Part shown: positions 11,046 to 22,932 of the stretch, one piece after another
Numbering within the stretch: position 1 is the stretch's first letter
Layout of the letters: each line of letters begins with the position of its first letter
DNA from: Symbiodinium natans
Taxonomy: Eukaryota; Sar; Dinophyceae; Suessiales; Symbiodiniaceae
DNA length: 64,000 nucleotides
Assembly: GCA_905221605.1 (NCBI GenBank)
Contig: CAJNDS010002710.1
Location: forward strand, 244,701 to 308,700
Direction: 5' to 3'
Made by a program: the position numbers and the translations under genes
Notes under the pieces: generated by a model
Seen by the model: only the letters and a program-made list of their open reading frames with translations
Told to the model about the DNA's origin: nothing
Databases searched by the model: none

Positions 11046-12390
11046 TAACGCTGAACGCTTGAAACCTTCCGCTACATTAAAGGAACTTAGCTTCATGACA
11101 AAGCGTCAGGATGCGCAACGGCAGGGGCCGTTTCTCGTTGTTTTGTTTCTTGTGTTCACGAAAATCAGACGAGTGGAGAATTAATCTGAATTCTACCCCC
11201 CTCGTTTCTTGTTTTGTTGTTTCGAGTGCAGCCTGTTTTTGTTTGTTTTGGAAAAGCGTTAGCGCTCGCACGTATTCAGATTTTGCCAGAACACGCGCGA
11301 TTCCTCACAAGGAGGCCCTTGCATACTTGTGGACCCAAACAGCATGCTTGAAATCGCCTTGACCACGGATTGTTAGCCAATTCGGCCCAAAGAAATTAAT
11401 TGGGTTTATCTCATCAGTGCTAGTGATGTAGGAGTGGTGGTGGTTGCGGTGATGATGACAGGGATGATGTGGTTGTACTCAATATACGATGAGGACTGCA
11501 TCAAAAGTAGTAACTGTTGTTGATGTCACAGGTGTCAGTCTCTTACATGCAGCCAGCGACTGTGCAAACTCAGCCGGGAAGATGCTTGCTTGTGATGAAA
11601 CAAAATGGCCAGAAGCCCCCGACGTCGTAAAGGCGCTTGTGTTATCGTGCGCCTTGAAGCACGAGGGAAGCGTTTGGCAGCCTGGCATCGCTTAAAAGTA
11701 GCCACTTTCTCATCGCTGAACCGTGTGCTCCCCAGTATAGGAGCCTCAGGAACGGTCGATAGAATTCTCTTCTGATTGTATGTATTTAACGGCTCGGCCA
11801 ACAGACTAATTTCTAAATACGCCAACATACTGCTTGCTAAGGCATACCTATAGCAGTCTTTAAATAGCATTCCCTCGCAGCACTCATCCTTGAGCGTTTA
11901 GGTTTAGAGCTAAACCCTAAACCCTAAAGCTGTTGGCTTCATGGCAACTTTCAGTACCCCAGAAGAAGTTCGATAAACATAGCACATTCTGGAGTGGTCC
12001 ACGTTCGCAATTTGAGTATGGTTTTGGCCCGGTGGTTTGTTGTTGTTTAGACAGTTCCGGTCGTCCATTGTTGAATCAAACTGTGTTACATCTTGGATGT
12101 TATTGGTAAAACAGCAGGTGACTGTTGTGGGATATAGGCTTTTTTCCAGCAGATGTATGCAAGCCCGAGGTTGAAGACGGAGATTGATTATGGAACGATG
12201 TCCCGGTTTTGCCGTGAAGACTGGCAGGTGTGAGATCTCCAAAGCTAACCCGCAGGTTCTAAGAGCTAACATTTGAACAGTTTTGAGGCCAAAGGCCATG
12301 TTATACGATGCGTTTAGAGATTTAGAAATCGTAAGCCCATGCTAGTCCACAGATTTCAAGTAAGTCATTAAGCAGGCTGCTGACCTTGCT
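11046..12390. other. No supported gene; includes a palindromic telomere-like word
   Basis: Mostly featureless. At about 11898-11930 there is a short inverted telomere-like motif, GGTTTAGAGCTAAACCCTAAA. A (GGT/GAT)-rich stretch lies at 11425-11470. Confidence 0.4.
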
Positions 12391-12395
12391 ACCAG

Positions 12396-12785
12396 GTGAA
12401 TGTGCATCCCGACTCCATCCATTCGTCCAAGCTGAACCGGGATGATTTCTTCCGTCGCTTACGAGCATTCTTCAACGAGCGGCAGGATTTCTTCTTTGTG
12501 GCTCTTCAGGGTGAGGGTACAGATGGCAACTTGCAGCTGGATGATGGCACAGTATCATGTAAAGATGTCATACAGTTGTGGAGGAATAGAAGGAGGCTCG
12601 CCCTTCCATCTGCCATCTTGTTCCTTCTTCTGGATTTTTGCCACAGTGGAGCATGGGCAGATTTCAGCACAAGTCTAGCGCCGGAGCTTGGAGTTTGTGT
12701 GCAAGCAGCCTGTTCGGCAAGTGGTAAGACACCCGACTGTCGTTCACCCAAGTTTGGATCAAAACGCAGCAAAGGAAGGAGGTGA
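12396..12785 (+). CDS. Caspase-fold exon (peptidase C14-like) with altered catalytic His
   Basis: The frame reads FFFVALQGEGTDGNLQLDDG, then a Trp-containing helix, then ILFLLLDFCHSGAWADF. This matches the p20 core of caspase/metacaspase-like proteins: a beta strand leading to the His motif (usually SGHG), a loop with LDDG, then a strand ending in the Cys motif D-x-CHSG. The nucleophile Cys is present (codon 12639-12641), but the His position is Glu (GAG at 12513-12515, QGEGT instead of SGHGT), so protease activity as usually understood is unlikely. It starts after a plausible acceptor (ctaccag, 12391-12397) and has no ATG of its own, so it is an internal exon. It may continue through 12782-13000, where another open stretch lies. 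Family assignment is fairly firm; exon limits are not. Confidence 0.55.
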   Translation: MNVHPDSIHSSKLNRDDFFRRLRAFFNERQDFFFVALQGEGTDGNLQLDDGTVSCKDVIQLWRNRRRLALPSAILFLLLDFCHSGAWADFSTSLAPELGVCVQAACSASGKTPDCRSPKFGSKRSKGRR

Positions 12786-13000
12786 CCCCAGCACCAAAAA
12801 TAAAAAAAAGGAAGCCGTGCTATCACATCCCGCAGGGTGTTAAATTGCCGACGTTTGGCAAATGCTCAATCCTCCTTCTGGGCAGTGCTTCTAAGCAACA
12901 CGACGTGCAAGATGAACAGCAAGTACCGCATGCCTTGTGCAAGGTGGACGGCAGCTCATTCTTGCAAGATGGTAGCTTGACTTTTACTGCGGATGGCTGA
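12782..13000 (+). CDS. Possible continuation of caspase-like gene
   Basis: An open frame directly following the caspase-fold exon on the same strand (for example FGKCSILLLGSASKQHDV, then ALCKVDGSSFLQDGSL). A GGAG/GTGACC junction near 12780 could be a splice donor. There is no independent motif, and it may equally be intron. Confidence 0.2.
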   Translation: MTPAPKIKKRKPCYHIPQGVKLPTFGKCSILLLGSASKQHDVQDEQQVPHALCKVDGSSFLQDGSLTFTADG

Positions 13001-13129
13001 AAAGCATTTGACAAGAGCTGCAGTCATTGCAGGGAGTCATGACTTCCAGTATAACACATTACTTACATGTCCTGCGCTCAACGCCCATGTCCTCACCCCC
13101 TCTCCCTACTGGTAAACCTCTCATTATTT

Positions 13130-13972
13130 GAGAACGAATACAACTTCTAGTACCAGTTCCATTTTGGGCAAGCAATATTATCAGTTCCATTTTGGGCAAG
13201 CAAGGTGGGGGCACGGGTCTCATTTTAGGTGACGGCGCCCCTAACGCGCCTTATGGGGGGAGGGGTGGGCGGCTGGGGGGTGGGGGGTGGGCGTGCGGGG
13301 TGGGGCTGGGGGGTTAATAACGACTCTGCCGACGTTAACCATGAACCCAAGCGATGCAACCCAACCTTTCGTATGTTGTACAAAGAGGCAAAAGTGTTTT
13401 GGGCATGGTCGCCATCTGAATGGGTGTCGCCACCCCTTTCAGACACACATCCCCTTCAGACACAATGATAGAAAGAAAGACGGAAAGAAAGCAACAAGAC
13501 ATAGAAAGAAAGATTGAAGAAAGACGCAAAGACAGAAAAAAAGAGCAGGGCCTGACAAAGTTTCGTTTGGAGTCCACGACAAAATGCTGCTGCTGTCGCC
13601 TGGGTGTTGGCACGTTAATTTTCTGAACTTATAGACAGTCTCAGGGAGCCGTGGCCTGCTAGCTGATACGCCCTGTTATAAATACGGATTTATTCCAAGT
13701 TTATAGAAATATGAAAAAACAACTCTATGCAAAACAGCAAGGCGCACTACAGGCGCTGTTAATGAAGCATATCATGTTGTGATTTTATAGGGTCTGTAAG
13801 GGAATCATTGGCAATTATTTCAAGACTCCATAGTAGCGTAACCGTGCGTTTCATGATGCATATGCAAAGCGCAATGGTGCATGTCTGGAACACCCTCCTA
13901 AGCGATTTGCTCGCCCATGTGACTACAATATATCCCTCGCAGCAAATGCCACGAAAACCTGATTCTAGTTAA
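13130..13972. other. Intergenic/intronic; G-run tract and GA-rich tract
   Basis: 13253-13315 is a dense G-run tract (blocks of 4-7 G) with quadruplex potential. 13468-13545 is a degenerate GAAA/GACA simple repeat. A short direct repeat (CAGTTCCATTTTGGGCAAGC) occurs twice at about 13157-13202. No exon is supported. Confidence 0.5.
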
Positions 13973-14770
13973 ATGGGCACAGAAATCACTTGCAGATCCT
14001 GTTTTTTTGTTCATGTGGCGAGCGGAGGCAGCCAGATGCTCTACTTGCATGTGGACATCATGAATTTTCTGAGCAGCTGCCAATTCCGGTCCTTTGCAGA
14101 TTTCCAAGATGAAGCAACACAAATGCGAAGAAGCTGGACACATTATTCCGTGGAGGCCATGCTGCTTTTTCAGCTGCAAGACTATTACGTGCTAAAGAGG
14201 TTTCGTCGCAAGTGCGAAATGTGGCAGAGACTTGACCAGATCATTAAGACGGCGCGAGCGTACGGCACCGCTCACGCGACAGCGGTTCGAGCATTGGCGC
14301 TGGCTTGGAAGAGCTATGCTAGCTTGGGCTGTCTAAAGCTGCAGTACGACGAGACAATCTACAAGCAAGGGCTGGAAGCTTTGTTTGAGCTGCTGGAGCT
14401 CTCAGACCAGACCAGCCTAAGCAACGTGGTGTGTGCAGAAGTAAAAATGGCCATTGGCTTCTGGAACGAAAAATACCAGGCATGGCCTGGTACATGGGAT
14501 CAAGCCGAGAAGTTTCTTTTGCAGACTTTGACGCATTACGCCAGATGTGGCTTTGTGGAGGAACTTGCTAATGATGGTATCAAGCTTTGCCGGATTCAAG
14601 TGCAGAAGCATGTTCCAGACGGAATTGCGGCCTTTTATGAAGTGCGTGTTGTGGAAGCTCAAATGCGCATGAACCGACACCTGCAAACGGTGCACCGCCA
14701 GGGCCTGCAGCGCTTCAGTGAACGAAGCAGCATACGTTGCCTTGGAACATTGATTCTGGGATGTTGTTGA
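13973..14770 (+). CDS. Unidentified helical protein ORF, 265 residues
   Basis: An ATG-initiated frame (13973) stays open for 265 codons with a protein-like composition and long amphipathic helices, for example YVLKRFRRKCEMWQRLDQII and IYKQGLEALFELLELSD. There are no obvious repeats, signal peptide or membrane segments. The helical periodicity recalls TPR or armadillo-type scaffolds, but I cannot identify repeat units. It lies 1.2 kb downstream of the caspase-fold exon on the same strand and could be part of that gene, as dinoflagellate caspase-like proteins often carry helical extensions; that is inference. The ATG may be internal to a larger exon. Confidence 0.45.
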   Translation: MGTEITCRSCFFVHVASGGSQMLYLHVDIMNFLSSCQFRSFADFQDEATQMRRSWTHYSVEAMLLFQLQDYYVLKRFRRKCEMWQRLDQIIKTARAYGTAHATAVRALALAWKSYASLGCLKLQYDETIYKQGLEALFELLELSDQTSLSNVVCAEVKMAIGFWNEKYQAWPGTWDQAEKFLLQTLTHYARCGFVEELANDGIKLCRIQVQKHVPDGIAAFYEVRVVEAQMRMNRHLQTVHRQGLQRFSERSSIRCLGTLILGCC

Positions 14771-14907
14771 GCATGAGACACATTTTGCATTTTCGTGTGT
14801 ACTCGAAAACCCTCCCCCAAAACGATCTGCTTTGACGTTATCACAACAATATCCCCAGGATTGAGCTCTGTGAGCCGCGCCCGGCGAAGGAGACTGACGG
14901 TCTTGGC

Positions 14908-15159
14908 TTGCTGGTGGTGGCTCAAATCGCGCCGGCTGCCATGTTGTGGCACTGCTACATTGCTCACCCCAGGTTCAGAGATGGCCCCAGGGAGGACCAA
15001 CTTGCAGACGAATTTTCTCAAGCACGCATGATGAGGTCCGTTGGCTGTCGAATCATGTTCTTCTTGCACAGAAGCGATTTGCACAACTTGGAGCCCTTCA
15101 TGTGGTACGCGCCTTCCTTGCACAAATTCGAGACTTTCTCGGTGTCAGCTTGCAAGTAG
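14908..15159 (+). CDS. Unidentified exon downstream of the helical ORF
   Basis: A plus-strand frame of about 80 codons reads AMLWHCYIAHPRFRDGPRED, then MMRSVGCRIMFFLHRSDL, which is protein-like and ends at a stop at about 15159. Same strand and close to the 13973-14770 ORF, so possibly its 3-prime exon. No motif is recognised. Confidence 0.25.
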   Translation: MLVVAQIAPAAMLWHCYIAHPRFRDGPREDQLADEFSQARMMRSVGCRIMFFLHRSDLHNLEPFMWYAPSLHKFETFSVSACK

Positions 15160-18100
15160 TTTTAGCACAGTGCATGTTCTAGCACAGGTCATGTTTCCGT
15201 TGTGTCAACGGGAATTCAGCGCCAGCCTTTGCAAAGCAAAATTGGACTGTGGCCAGAGTGACGGACATACTGCAGCACATGCTAATTTAGTGGACCCGAC
15301 GCGGTAGAATTTGGGTATCCCATTGCCGCAGCGCCGCAGGATCTGTCTACCCCACCAACAGTCCTAAGACTCCTTTTGCAATAGACCTCGGTTCCCGATT
15401 ATTGAGTGCGTCGGCCCTTAGGAAAGGAGGTCCCAAGTCACGCGGCAGCTCACACGGAACGGAACAGCGCGCCATTTCAACAACCCACCAGTCCAACACC
15501 CAAGACATCGTACTCCCCAATTTTAAACCATTTGGGCAGTTGCTTGTATTCAGTAAAACATGCAAGAACAGTGGCTCCAGTTGAAATTCCCCCACTTTTG
15601 GGAACATCATTCTAGGCGAAATCGCATGTGGCATCAAAAATGTGGTTCTTGGCAAAGGGATGGCCTTAGGATTTGGGGACCTCTTGCATTGTTGTCTGCT
15701 GAATGTCTGCAGGTGCTGTGACGTAGATGTTGTGTTGTTGGGGCGTTGTATGCACGATGAGCAGACCTGAGGTATTTCTGAAGAGGCAGGCCGTTGCAGC
15801 AAAGGGCGTGCCTTCATGAGAAGTTCGCTGCAGCAGGATTTGTGTACCGAGTTGGCTAACGGCATTTCTGTGATTGCAGAAACTTGGCTGTTGTTGTTTT
15901 TCAAAGGGCGCAATGGCCTTAATGCGTCCAAACCACTTTTGTTTTGGGGCCATCTCGTGCTGCCGAACCATTGTGGTTCTGTATCAACAAAGCACTTATA
16001 TTGCCAGGCCTTTTTGTTGCAGGCAGCGGTGAAACCGTCCCCAGCTTTTCGTGTTTTTCCGGGGTGGGGGGTGGGGGTGGGGGGCGGTGGTGGAAGCTTG
16101 ACAAGCAAGTTTGAAGCAAAAATGCGGTAAATAGCAGTGTGTGCGGCATGTTCGCAAAGGCATGAACAATTGTGACAGCGCGTCTGGTTGCAGAAGCATC
16201 CAACATACTCCTGCAAAATATTACCTATTGAAAAGCAAACACGCTGAAACTTCCAGTGTTGTGGGCACGTTCGCAACAGGCTTGTGACAGTGCATCTTGT
16301 TCCACGCTTTGACACCGACAGCCCGAAAGCCGGAAGACGGCCTTGTTGGTAGGCACCCAAAACAAGTGTGTCACGTAGGCGAAACGCTTACTTTCATAAA
16401 ACTAAGGTACGGTTTCAACTGGTCTTTTTTGGATGACTTCCCGTTGTTTTCGTTGTACTTCGGCGCATGAGGTGGACGGTGAATGTTTAAGAATCATTGG
16501 GGCGTCATGCCTGGATGTCGGGCAAGGGAAAGGCATTCCATGAAAGTGCTGGGCATGCACATGTGTCTCAGTTGATTGAATCAGGTTTTTTTGTAGTCGA
16601 CCAGGGACCAGGTTGATGGGAGAATCGGTTTGCTTGGGGAATGTCAAAATGCGACTTTCTGGCGAAACCGTTCGTCATTTCAAACCAAGCCGGTGAAAAG
16701 GTCCGTGGCCGGCATGGCAGTGGTGAATTGGTCTATCACTTACTGGAGGTTTCATTGGTAAGCTCCCCTTGGCCAGAAGCACTGAGACATCCAAAAAGAC
16801 GGGGTCCTTGCTTTCGGGGTTTCAGCCGTGGTGCGCCAGTCTTGGCAATTTGCTGCGCCAGCTTTTGTGTCGAGATTTGTCGTCTGGGCCGGACGGGCAG
16901 CGGATGGTGACATCTATAGCTGAGATCGATCAAGGTCGTGGCATGGGATCGGCCCATGATGTCTGATTAAGCCTAGTGCCAATGGAATCATTGCTTAAGA
17001 AAGCCCTTTGTGCAACTTGTAACATGCGAATGTCGAATACTCAGGCATGTATGAGTTTGTGACATTGCCAGCAAATCGGAGCCATGGAAGCTTTCGGTTT
17101 ACCGCCGAGCAAGGCGCGATGCTGTGTTTTTTTGTTCTCCACGTGTTTGGGGTGCAGTTGGCAAAGGTACCGCGGATTGATGAAGCTTTCCAGAATGGCG
17201 GGCCCGTTTCTGAGACTTAGTGTCCATGTTTGGCAAAGCTGTCCAGAAACGACATGCAGCAAAGATTGCAGAATGTTGAAAGCGTAAGCTTTCGGTGAGG
17301 TCCGCAGGGGTACCCGGGGTACCCCCGGAGCTACAAGCGCTGCTGCAGCCACTTGTTTGCAATGACATTGACATGGCCCTGTCGCTAGGACCACTAGGAG
17401 ACGGCGATCAATGCTTGCACCTCGATGTTAACCCCTGAGCCAGGTCAACACATCCCACAATAAAAGCAGGCAAAATCAGCATCTACTTAGGACCTCAGCG
17501 CGATTGAGCCCGTGCGTACGTGCAAAGTCCATGGGTGCACAGGGAAAATTTTGCACAAATCGGCCCTGCAGGACCTTGCCGCCCGAAGCGCAAGCGGCCG
17601 CGGCTGCGGCCGCGCAAGCCCTTGGGATGCTGGGAGCTTGAGAGGGCTCTCCTAATGATTCGAATGGTTTCTGTTAGCCGTATGTCGCTTGGTTGTTTAT
17701 TCTGTTGCTCTTGTGCTTCATCTTGGCAATCCACCACGCGGTAGAAACCCGGCCATTGCTTGACAAAGGTCCGCCGAGTCTTCCCCCTATTCTTTTCAAG
17801 CCACGCTTACGATTTCTACTCCCCGGGCTTCTGGTTCTACATGGACTGATGCGAAGGACACCCAAAGCATAACAATCAATTGCTCAGGCACCAGGTCCCA
17901 GCCTGTGCCCTGCCAGTATAGAAGCAACGGGAAGGACTGGGAGGCGGAAACCAACCGCTTGAAGGTAATTGAACCCCCCGGAGACACCACACAAGGCGCA
18001 AGCAGACAGCAGAATCACCCCAAGTATCTTCCCAACTCTTTTGGAGGTTGGGGGGTGTGGGAGGGCTCGTGGGTAGACCTGCTGTTTTGTGTAGGTGCGA

Positions 18101-20617
18101 TGTATGCACTGTTGTTTTTGCCAATGTTGATTCCTCTGTTTTGTCTGCAAGATGGAGGTTGTGGCATGTGTTGTGGTTGGAATGTTGTGGTTGGGATTGT
18201 CAGGGTCACTCTCATGGCAGCTTTGACTGAGGTGTAGATTTCAGGACTTCCGGGTTAGTAGGGCATCCGGGAGAAGGCCCAGGGTTTCAAGCCTCAGCAC
18301 GAAGTGAAGAATCTGTAGCCTAAGCATGAGCATTGCCTACAGTCCCACACCGCAAATTCTTGACACTGAGCCGACCTGTACATAAAGTAATCTCAACTTC
18401 TTGGCCCAGTCCTGCTCCAGCTGGCACGGTTCCAGGAGCAGGCCGTGCCAGTACATATCTGCAACAGTAACACAAGACACCTGAATGTTGCTTTCTCTCT
18501 TGCTTCCGCTGCGGGGGTGTGTTTTTGCCTGGCAGGAGCACTTACTGTCGTCACGTCTCCTCGTTGTTGTTTAATTTGGTACATTGAGATTCGTGAGAGC
18601 TGGGCTGTGTTGCTGGGTGCCGCATATCTAGCATATTCTAAAGCAGCCGCCCAACTTGCGGTAGGCTTGTGGAGGTTCGGGTGACGCGTTCACTGCTCGG
18701 GTTGAATGTTAAACTCCTGCGGAACTTGCGAACGACGTATGCGATTTGGGGCTGTAAGGTGAGAGGGAAGGTTGCCAGTCGTCGGAATACATATCAGATG
18801 GCCCATTCTCTCACGCCGTTTTATGCACTCACCCAACCCTGGACAACGATGCAAAGCTGGCTTGTCATTCGTGTGGCTCCCTGGGACATTCGCTTTGAGA
18901 CTTTCCAGTTTCGGCATGAGTTCTCGTCACTTGGCTTCGAGTTGTCCGAAGAATGCTGTGACTGGCTATGGATTTGGCAGGGGTGGGTGCCTCCACGCCC
19001 ATGTCGGCGCTCCCATCGATGCGGGCTGCTCAGATTGCGAGGGATCATGCGGCATGTGCCCTTCTTTGCGTTGCTTGCTCGTTTTGCCTTCGTTTGTTAT
19101 CGTTTGCATGTCCACGTCCGAAGCCAAGACCCGATTACCTGCTTATATAAAGTGTCGACCTTCACCCTTTTGAGCCCTTGTCTCTCAACACCCCCTAGCC
19201 TTAGACCCCGTAAACCATTGTTACCGTCATCAGCCATCGTATCAAATGTTCGACTCTTGGAGCTCCTTACCTTTCGTGCGAGCGCCAGTAAAAAGCCCTG
19301 TAAACGCAGAACCCCGGTATCCAAAAAAAAAGCCAGTTGCGATTGGAGTCTCAGCATCCGAGGCCGGGGCAAGCGCCGGCCCCCCGGGTAATTCCGCAGA
19401 GGCCCTGGTTCGTGTGGTGAGTGAAGTTTCGAACAGTCGACTTTTTTTTGATCTGTTGGCTTTATTGGTCGATTGGGGAGCGCGCTTGAGAGTTGAGGGG
19501 GTTTCATGGAGTTGTTCTCTCGAAAGCTTTCGTCCGCGTAGGTTTTCTGTGAGGCTTCGGTGCTGAGGTGGGCGGTTAAGAGCTCCTGTTCCAACACCCC
19601 CCGAAGCCCACTCTGAGTGTCCCATGCCCCTGGTGTGGTGGTCAAGCTTAGACATCTGGGCATGTCTCAGAGGAAGCAGTTGCGATACCTTGGGCACGAG
19701 TTCAGTTTATGGGAGTCTGAGCGGAGACAGCCTTCTGTGGATGCCCAGCGCATGCCGAGATTCCCGGGACCGCAATGTCCCTGTAGTGCATCATTGCGCA
19801 CACGAGCACCGGGGGTCATCGTGAGTTTCTGGACTCGCTTCATCGGAAATGCGGCAGTATTTTGTGCCAAAGCTAAGGCCTCCCCAGAATATGATGCAGA
19901 TGCTTTCGCCATCAGCGCTGGGGGCCGAGGGGGTGCATGTTTGGGAAAGACTTGACTTGGAGATTCACTGTTCAATCTTCCGAGTTTTGCTGAGAAGCTC
20001 CATACATCCAAAGCCACCCAGGAGCAAGCCACCAGAGACATCGCTGGTTCCTCCGGGCTTGCTGAGCACTCAGAGCAGGGCGGGACGAGCGAGCAAGTTT
20101 TGGTTTCCGGGTTCAACGTTTGTTGATTTGCGGGCTTAGCCGGAATTGTAGGGCTCGCAAGGTATTATCCTCGCGCAAGCATCCTCAGGATCATTTCTTG
20201 CAGCCTCATGACACGGCCCGGTTGAGCTTGAACCCAGCGTTACACCTGCTAAAGGTCAGGTTAGCGTAAGTTCTCGAAGTTTCTCGAGGACCAATGTTGT
20301 TGGAACGCCAGTGGCCACTGGAACCTCACGATTTGCGATGTGTTTTGGCTGTGTCCTTACTATTGTGTTTAAGGGGTGGGTATGTTTGGCGATTGAAACA
20401 TTCACATCTCCCAATTTACGAAAGCACCTGATTCCCAATTTCCAAATAATCTTAGAGTTCTGCAAAACGAATATTCTCCAACAAGGTGAGCATTCATGAT
20501 GGTGACATGTGCACGCTGTGCTAGTTTCGGACCAAAAGTAAACATGGCCCCAGTTGTTGGAAGCTGGGAGGGTGCCCAGGCTTAGAAGGTGGTGGTGATG
20601 GTGATTTGACAGCGGCA
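15160..20617. other. Long stretch without a supported gene
   Basis: Long open frames occur (for example minus 15347-16360, plus 18669-19391, minus 19667-20116), but they lack an ATG near the start, any domain, or coding-like composition. Small exons with GT-AG boundaries may hide here (for example around 19410-19430), but I cannot support any. 16064-16090 is a G-run tract. Confidence 0.3.
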
Positions 20618-22932
20618 GCAGTAGGGCGTGCCTGACTACTGCTTCCTTTGCACAAAAGCTTCGGCGATGGAAATGCGATAAACCTGCTCAGATCGGACTT
20701 CTGAAACACCGCTGCAGGTCATGGGTGTGGTCTCAGTTCTCTGGGACCATGCTCATGTCCTGCAGCGTTGTTTCAGAAGTCCGATCTGAGCAGGTTTATG
20801 GCATTCTGTACAGCGAAACATGTTTGCTCGCACAGAGGGCCATGCGAGCGCCTAGCTGCAACTCGGAACAGCTTCAGCTAAATGCGGTTTCTCTCCACCT
20901 GAGCTCTAGTAGCTCCTTAGTTTCGGTTGCGCAGGCTGGTGCAGGACAGGCGCATCAGCAAATCCAACGCGAGAAGATGGGCCAATGAGATCCGGGAGAT
21001 ATTGTGGAGGAACTTCGTGGCATCAACGAAGGCAGCGCTCGCCGCTGTTAAACCCGGCAAGCATCGTGGCACCGAATTCGGCTTGGCCTCATCAGTGGGT
21101 TCAGCAGTAGGGCGTGCCTGACTACTGCTTCCTTTGCACAAAAGCTTCGGCGATGGAAATGCGATAAACCTGCTCAGATCGGACTTCTGAAACACCGCTG
21201 CAGGTCATGGGTGTGGTCTCAGTTCTCTGGGACCATGCTCATGTCCTGCAGCGTTGTTTCAGAAGTCCGATCTGAGTAGGTTTATGGCATTCTGTACAGC
21301 GAAACATGTTTGCTCGCACAGAGGGCCATGCGAGCGCCCAGCTGCAACTCGGAACAGCTTCAGCTAGATGCGGTTTCTCTCCACCTGAGCTCTAGTAGCT
21401 CCTTAGTTTCGGTTGCGCAGGCTGGTGCAGGACAGGCGCATCAGCAAATCCAACGCGAGAAGATGGGCCAATGAGATCCGGGAGATATTGTGGAGGAACT
21501 TCGTGGCATCAACTAAGGCAGCGCTCGCCGCTGTTAAGCCCGGCAAGCATCATGGCACCGAATTCGGCTTGGCCTCATCAGTGGGTTCAGCAGTAGGGCG
21601 TGCCTGACTACTGCTTCCTTTGCACAAAAGCTTCGGCGATGGAAATGCGATAAACCTGCTCAGATCGGACTTCTGAAACACCGCTGCAGGTCATGGGTGT
21701 GGTCTCAGTTCTCTGGGACCATGCCCATGACCTGCAGCGTTGTTTCAGAAGTCCGATCTGAGCAGGTTTATGGCATTCTGCACAGCGAAACATGCTTGCT
21801 CGCACAGAGGGCCATGCGAGCGCCTAGCTGCAACTCGGAACAGCTTCAGCTAGATGCGGTTTCTCTCCACCTGAGCTCTAGTAGCTCCTGAGTTTCGGTT
21901 GCGCAGGCTGGTGCAGGACAGGCGCATCAGCAAATCCAACACGAGAAGATGGGCCAATGAGACCCGGGAGATGTTGTGGAGGAACTTCGTGGCATCAACG
22001 AAGGCGCGCTCGCCGCTGTTAAACCCGGCAAGCATCGTGGCGCCGAATTCGGCTTGGCCTCATCAGTGGGTTCAGCAGTAGGGCGTGCCTGACTACTGCT
22101 TCCTTTGCACAAAAGCTTCGGCGATGGAAATGCGATCTGAGCAGGTTTATGGCATTCTGTGCAGCGAAACGTGTTTGCTCGCACAGAGGGCCATGCGAGC
22201 GCCCAGCTGCAACTCGGAACAGCTTCAGCTAGATGCGGTTTCTCTCCACCTGAGCTCTAGTAGCTCCTTAGTTTCGGTTGCGCAGGCTGGTGCAGGACAG
22301 GCGCATCAGCAAATCCAACGCGAGAAGATGGGCCAATGAGATCCGGGAGATATTGTGGAGGAACTTCTGGCATCAACTAAGGCAGCGCTCGCCGCAGCTA
22401 AACCCGGCAAGCATCGTGGCACCGAGTTCGGCTTGGCCTCATCAGTGGGTTCAGCAGTAGGGCGTGCCTGACTACTGCTTCCTTTGCACAAAAGCTTCGG
22501 CGATGGAAATGCGATAAACCTGCTCAGATCGGACTTCTGAAACACCGCTGCAGGTCATGGGTGTGGTCTCAGTTCTGACCATGCCCATGACCTGCAGCGT
22601 TGTTTCAGAAGTCCGATCTGAGCAGGTTTATGGCATTCTGTACAGCGAAACATGTTTGCTCGCACAGAGGGCCATGCGAGCGCCCAGCTGCAACTCGGAA
22701 CAGCTTCAGCTAGATGCGGTTTCTCTCCACCTGAGCTCTAGTAGCTCCTTAGTTTCGGTTGCGCAGGCTGGTGCAGGACAGGCGCATCAGCAAATCCAAC
22801 GCGAGAAGATGGGCCAGTGAGATCCGGGAGATATTGTGGAGGAACTTCGTGGCATCAACTAAGGCAAGCTCGCCGCTGTTAAGCCCGGCAAGCATCGTGG
22901 CACCGAATTCGGCTTAGCCTCATCAGTGGGTT
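20618..22932. repeat. Five tandem copies of a ~486-bp unit containing a palindrome
   Basis: Copies start at 20618, 21104, 21590, 22075 and 22454, giving periods of 486, 486, 485, 379 and about 479. All begin GCAGTAGGGCGTGCC and end CATCAGTGGGTT. Differences are a few scattered substitutions, an eight-base loss in the loop of copy 5, and a 106-base loss of the palindrome in copy 4. Short open frames recur in each copy in both directions (60-90 codons), but are broken differently between copies, so I do not call a gene. The array ends abruptly at 22933 with unrelated sequence. Confidence 0.95.
20672..20805. repeat. 134-bp near-perfect palindrome inside the tandem unit
   Basis: The left arm begins AATGCGATAAACCTGC and the right arm ends with its near-exact reverse complement (GCAGGTTTATGGCATT). 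The arms are about 62-65 bases with a handful of mismatches and a central loop of only a few bases (near 20736-20742). Equivalent palindromes lie in copies 2, 3 and 5. The shape is MITE-like, but no flanking target-site duplication can be judged because it is embedded in a tandem unit. Confidence 0.85.

Noticed and set aside
10485-11096. 203-codon minus-strand frame
   Set aside because: Entirely within the compound minisatellite; Gln/Thr/His/Ala text follows from the repeat.
15347-16360. 337-codon open frame on the minus strand
   Set aside because: No ATG near the start, no domain, residues look random (many Cys, Arg, Asn, Thr) and it crosses a G/C-run tract that contributes a Pro/Thr string; treated as a chance opening despite its length.
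18669-19391. 240-codon plus-strand frame
   Set aside because: No recognisable motif; the composition (Arg/Leu/Ser/Cys/Trp) looks like translated non-coding DNA, with no ATG-centred coding signal.
20618-22932. CRISPR-like array
   Set aside because: Direct repeats are ~486 bp and contiguous without spacers, and the genome is eukaryotic.
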